Assembly (NCBI GenBank): GCA_013329865.1 | Contig: DUJJ01000164.1 | Coordinates: forward strand, 3,648 to 12,852 | Source: Candidatus Poseidoniaceae archaeon | GTDB lineage: Archaea > Thermoplasmatota > Poseidoniia > Poseidoniales > Poseidoniaceae | Reading direction: 5' to 3' | DNA: 9,205 nt | Translations under genes and position numbers: made by a program | The notes under the pieces: generated by a model | Seen by the model: the letters and a program-made list of their open reading frames with translations, nothing else | Database searches by the model: none | What the model was told of the DNA's origin: nothing | Shown: positions 6,680 to 9,205 of the stretch, in pieces | Layout: each line of letters opens with the position of its first letter | How positions within the stretch are numbered: position 1 is the stretch's first letter

Positions 6680-6685
6680 GGTGTA

Positions 6686-8428
6686 TTATTTCTCACTCGA
6701 CATTACTATATCCTCAGAGATATCATCTAACTCAGAATTTTCATAATCCTTTTCGGTTTCATTTTCGGCCATTTTCTTCGCCGTCGCCCTGCTAAATAGT
6801 ACTGTTGCGATGATTATGACAATTGCAAAAGCCGCGTAAAGGACTAGAGGAGCGTCCTCTCTATCCTCTGCTAACTTAAATGATACAGGTTCTGAATCAG
6901 TACCGGTAGGAGATGCCAAATCTTCTGTCAGATTATTGAAAAATGACGGAATTGCTACTCTACAGTTTAGTGTCTTAGCCCCGGAGGAATTTGCATACCA
7001 AACAGCCGGGACATCTTTGGTTTCTCCTGCAGTGAGACTGACAAATATTGTCGCCATATCAGCTTCATCAGCGCCCTCATAACACCTTATGTTGGTAGCA
7101 ACGTTGACACTCCCAGTATTTGTGATTGTCAACATTACACCCAGCCCTTTATCTACAGTCCCTTGAGAATCCTCTGGTTCAATACTGTCGATGATTACGA
7201 ATGGGAGCGCAATATCGGCCATGAAAGTAGGAGTGGTTGGTGCCGGGTCGAGAGTGACGGAATAATCACTATTCCATACCGCAGTTCCACCATTAAGCGT
7301 TATCATAATCATGCCATCTTCTTGGTTCAGGGTCCCTGTGCTATCAACCCACTCAGTCATCCGCAGATATTTACTTACAGTTGGGTTATTGTTTTCGCCA
7401 AGATCTATTGCTCCGTTATTGTTGAGCATTAAATCCCCACTGCTTCCTAAATAGCCTAGACCCTCGAAATGAACGCTTGCTGGGGCATCCTTTAGGTTGG
7501 TTTCAATACTTCTTTTTGATAATAGTCTAATCCACATGTCTGTTGGTCCACCTGTTCCAAGCATTGTTTCGGTATCATAATCAATGGTAGCAGTATCATG
7601 AACAATTATATCCTCATAGGTTCTACTTCCGTTTATGTTACTTGCTGCTGCATCGATGTGCCCACCATCAAGAACATTTATTGGAGCACTCCATGACAAA
7701 GTGCTATTGGTTAGCGAGCAACTACCTGCACAGGTAATATCTGCACCTGAGATTGTCCCGCCGAGTGAGATAAAATCGCCGTCAATAGTAAGTGAAAATG
7801 TTGCTTCACCTTCTTCGGTTTTCAGCACTCCATTGTTGTGATTCCATTCATCAGCATCGAGATTGTATATCACACCATTGCTGTCGAAGGCTTGTATAGA
7901 GTCAACCCATACCGGGAACTGCCAAAATCCGGAAAAGTTCACATTAATCTGTGTGTCAGAGAATTCAATATTAAAATCTAGGAATGCTTCCCCAGTCCAA
8001 CTTAGATTTGTCTCTCCTACCTTAACGTGCACGTCCATTGAGCTGAAATATTCCTTAGCCATGTTAATTCGCAAGACTCCGGAATCCACGAGCCCGTTGA
8101 AGTATGGTTCTAAAACTGTATTTTGATAAACTTCCATGTATATTTCATTCATTGATTCTGCGGCATTGAGGTCTCCATTAAGTATCAGACTACCTCCAGA
8201 ATCGACAGTAATCTTGCTACCCGTTGCGACGTCAATAGAGCCATCAATTGTCAGTACTCCACCACTCGCAACAGTTACATTTCCGTCCAATAAATTGTCA
8301 GACGTCCAGGTTTCTGAGTTGTTTATTATTTGAGTTGTGCCATCATCTTGAGCTTCTGCTAGCGTTAGAGGTGACATTAAAGCCGCCATCATCATCGCCA
8401 AAATCGCAATTGCAGTGTTCACACGCAT
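6686..8428 (-). CDS. Membrane-anchored surface protein: beta-strand repeats plus CARDB/Ig-like domain
   Basis: The 580-residue protein has a signal peptide (about 1-26, ending LAEAQ), one helix near the C-terminus (about 526-546) and a 34-residue acidic cytoplasmic tail rich in E, D, K and S. Residues 47-87 repeat a short pattern of hydrophobic strands and glycine turns (GNVTVASGGVLTIDG, then GSKITVDSGGSLILNG), as in right-handed beta-helix surface proteins. A longer beta-rich region with C233/C237 follows, and residues about 410-515 read as a CARDB/Ig-like domain (VMLTITNTGSVNV) with C449 and C489. Many sequons (N36, N50, N141, N164, N241, N266, N480, N499) suggest heavy N-glycosylation. It is probably a structural or ligand-binding cell-surface glycoprotein; no catalytic motif is visible. 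The ATG at 8428 lacks a clear ribosome-binding site. Its 3' end converges on the SMR gene with a 6-nt gap. Confidence 0.87.
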   Translation of the reverse strand: MRVNTAIAILAMMMAALMSPLTLAEAQDDGTTQIINNSETWTSDNLLDGNVTVASGGVLTIDGSIDVATGSKITVDSGGSLILNGDLNAAESMNEIYMEVYQNTVLEPYFNGLVDSGVLRINMAKEYFSSMDVHVKVGETNLSWTGEAFLDFNIEFSDTQINVNFSGFWQFPVWVDSIQAFDSNGVIYNLDADEWNHNNGVLKTEEGEATFSLTIDGDFISLGGTISGADITCAGSCSLTNSTLSWSAPINVLDGGHIDAAASNINGSRTYEDIIVHDTATIDYDTETMLGTGGPTDMWIRLLSKRSIETNLKDAPASVHFEGLGYLGSSGDLMLNNNGAIDLGENNNPTVSKYLRMTEWVDSTGTLNQEDGMIMITLNGGTAVWNSDYSVTLDPAPTTPTFMADIALPFVIIDSIEPEDSQGTVDKGLGVMLTITNTGSVNVATNIRCYEGADEADMATIFVSLTAGETKDVPAVWYANSSGAKTLNCRVAIPSFFNNLTEDLASPTGTDSEPVSFKLAEDREDAPLVLYAAFAIVIIIATVLFSRATAKKMAENETEKDYENSELDDISEDIVMSSEK

Positions 8429-8460
8429 GATTAATTCTCGCTACAGTTAGGTAAGAAACC

Positions 8461-8480
8461 TTTGGCCGTCGAGGGCCAAA
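8461..8480 (-). terminator. Stem-loop between carS and the surface-protein gene
   Basis: TTTGGCC (8461-8467) and GGCCAAA (8474-8480) form a perfect 7-bp stem with a 6-nt loop, starting 9 nt after the carS stop on the minus strand. Downstream in that direction is GGTTTCTTACC, with only a broken T-run. It may terminate or stabilise the carS message, or act in the leader of the next gene, whose ATG is 32 nt further on. Confidence 0.4.
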
Positions 8481-8489
8481 CTGAGCAGA

Positions 8490-9191
8490 TTAGTAGGGTA
8501 CATCTTTCCATCCAATGTAATAGCCTATCAGGTTGAATGATCGATGTAAAACTGGGGTTATTACAATCATGATTAGCATTGGAATGATTAACTCACTTTG
8601 CGATAATAACGAATCACCAAGAAACAACTGCCCCCACAAAAATACCATGATGGCGAACGGCAAAGTATCTAGTAAGGGCGCTTTTGAGGATATGTCCCCC
8701 TCACGTTTCATACCTTTTCGGCGTTTGAAGAATGAACCAGTGCTGTCACCAACGAGGCAAGCAAAGCCAAGAAAGGTCCCAAGGATAAAGGCGGACAAGT
8801 ATGGCGAACCAATGTCGAACCATGAGCCTTCATAGCCAGTAAGTGGGTGGGCAAATATACTAGCCTCAACGTTGCTAGAATCAGGGACACTGCCCATCAT
8901 GCCAACAATTAGCAAGCATAGGAGACCTGAGGTCAACGAACCACCAATCAGTCCGTTCCATGTTTTACCATCACCCAATATTCGATTTCCATCTCGCCAA
9001 TCTCGGCCACCATCTATTGGCCACGGTCCATACCCTGTTTTTGGTAGCCATTTACCCCACATCATAGCAAAGGTGTTGGCTAAAAATCCGGGCAAATATA
9101 GCCATAGAGTCATCAAACTGAGAGAAAGCAGTCCCAAATCCAGTGCTAACTCATTGACGCTGTGCATAGAGGTGCGTCGGATTGAAAGCAC
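8490..9191 (-). CDS. carS: CDP-archaeol synthase (CarS, DUF46 family)
   Basis: This integral membrane enzyme transfers CMP from CTP to 2,3-di-O-geranylgeranylglyceryl phosphate, giving CDP-archaeol for archaeal phospholipid synthesis. Family motifs, in order, are LPGFLAN (33-39), PIDGGRDWRDGNRILGDGKT (58-77) followed by WNG, GDSTGSFFKRRKG (148-160) and LLDTLPF. The acidic and basic residues in these cytosolic loops match the expected CTP/metal-binding region of the CDP-alcohol-forming family. Several membrane helices separate them, and the length suits the family. The longest frame opens with GTG at 9191, directly after an in-frame stop, but ATG at 9167 (residue 9) is a better-looking start and leaves all motifs intact; neither has a clear ribosome-binding site. 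The enzyme is archaeal, which supports the lineage call. A second open frame on the same strand overlaps the start and may be the tail of an upstream gene. Confidence 0.94.
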   Translation of the reverse strand: MLSIRRTSMHSVNELALDLGLLSLSLMTLWLYLPGFLANTFAMMWGKWLPKTGYGPWPIDGGRDWRDGNRILGDGKTWNGLIGGSLTSGLLCLLIVGMMGSVPDSSNVEASIFAHPLTGYEGSWFDIGSPYLSAFILGTFLGFACLVGDSTGSFFKRRKGMKREGDISSKAPLLDTLPFAIMVFLWGQLFLGDSLLSQSELIIPMLIMIVITPVLHRSFNLIGYYIGWKDVPY

Positions 9192-9205
9192 TTAACATTT
9201 CATAA

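Noticed and set aside
8533..8835. Plus-strand open frame of 100 codons antisense to carS
   Set aside because: The opposite strand carries all CarS motifs; this frame has no recognisable feature.
8872..9195. Plus-strand open frame of 107 codons antisense to the carS N-terminal half
   Set aside because: It has a proline- and serine-rich composition typical of a shadow frame and no start signal.
1..9205. CRISPR array, insertion sequence, attachment site or defence island
   Set aside because: I saw no direct-repeat series, transposase or integrase, and no duplication flanking the tRNA; the HD hydrolase alone is not enough to claim a defence system.

Overview
The window looks like part of a compact planktonic euryarchaeal genome, most likely Marine Group II (Candidatus Poseidoniales); the lineage is an inference from gene content. 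The firmest archaeal marker is CDP-archaeol synthase (CarS), an enzyme of ether-lipid synthesis. A TctA-type permease with the archaeal PGFHVN/GAPDGDTALS/LPGHRML motifs, an archaeal-style PGF surface anchor, TATA-like boxes close to start codons, short intergenic gaps and several large exported proteins with acidic tails fit the same picture. Base composition looks even and moderately AT-rich throughout. No mobile element, CRISPR array or rRNA was seen.

Layout. On the minus strand, positions 2426 to 1 hold a two-gene unit: a membrane-anchored exported protein with about five OB-fold-like modules and a C-terminal calcium-loop pair, then a TctA-family permease cut by the window edge. Diverging from it on the plus strand is an HD-domain phosphohydrolase of the SAMHD1/dNTPase-like family. 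Downstream are a perfect 9-bp inverted repeat and a CAU-anticodon tRNA whose acceptor stem suggests tRNA-Ile2 rather than tRNA-Met. Next on the plus strand come a secreted, PGF-anchored Ig-like protein, a three-helix membrane protein with a large outer domain, and a small multidrug resistance (SMR) transporter starting with TTG. These converge, with a 6-nt gap, on two minus-strand genes: a surface protein with a beta-strand repeat region and an Ig/CARDB-like domain, and carS at the right edge.

How the genes relate. Four of the eight protein genes encode large extracytoplasmic proteins without an assignable enzyme activity, so this is mainly a cell-surface locus beside housekeeping genes (nucleotide hydrolase, tRNA, lipid synthesis). 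The closest pairings are OB-repeat protein with TctA permease, and three-helix surface protein with SMR exporter. In both, the downstream GAGG ribosome-binding site overlaps the upstream stop codon, which suggests translational coupling. No defence or biosynthetic system is convincingly present. The best candidate for an undescribed system is the OB-repeat/TctA pair.
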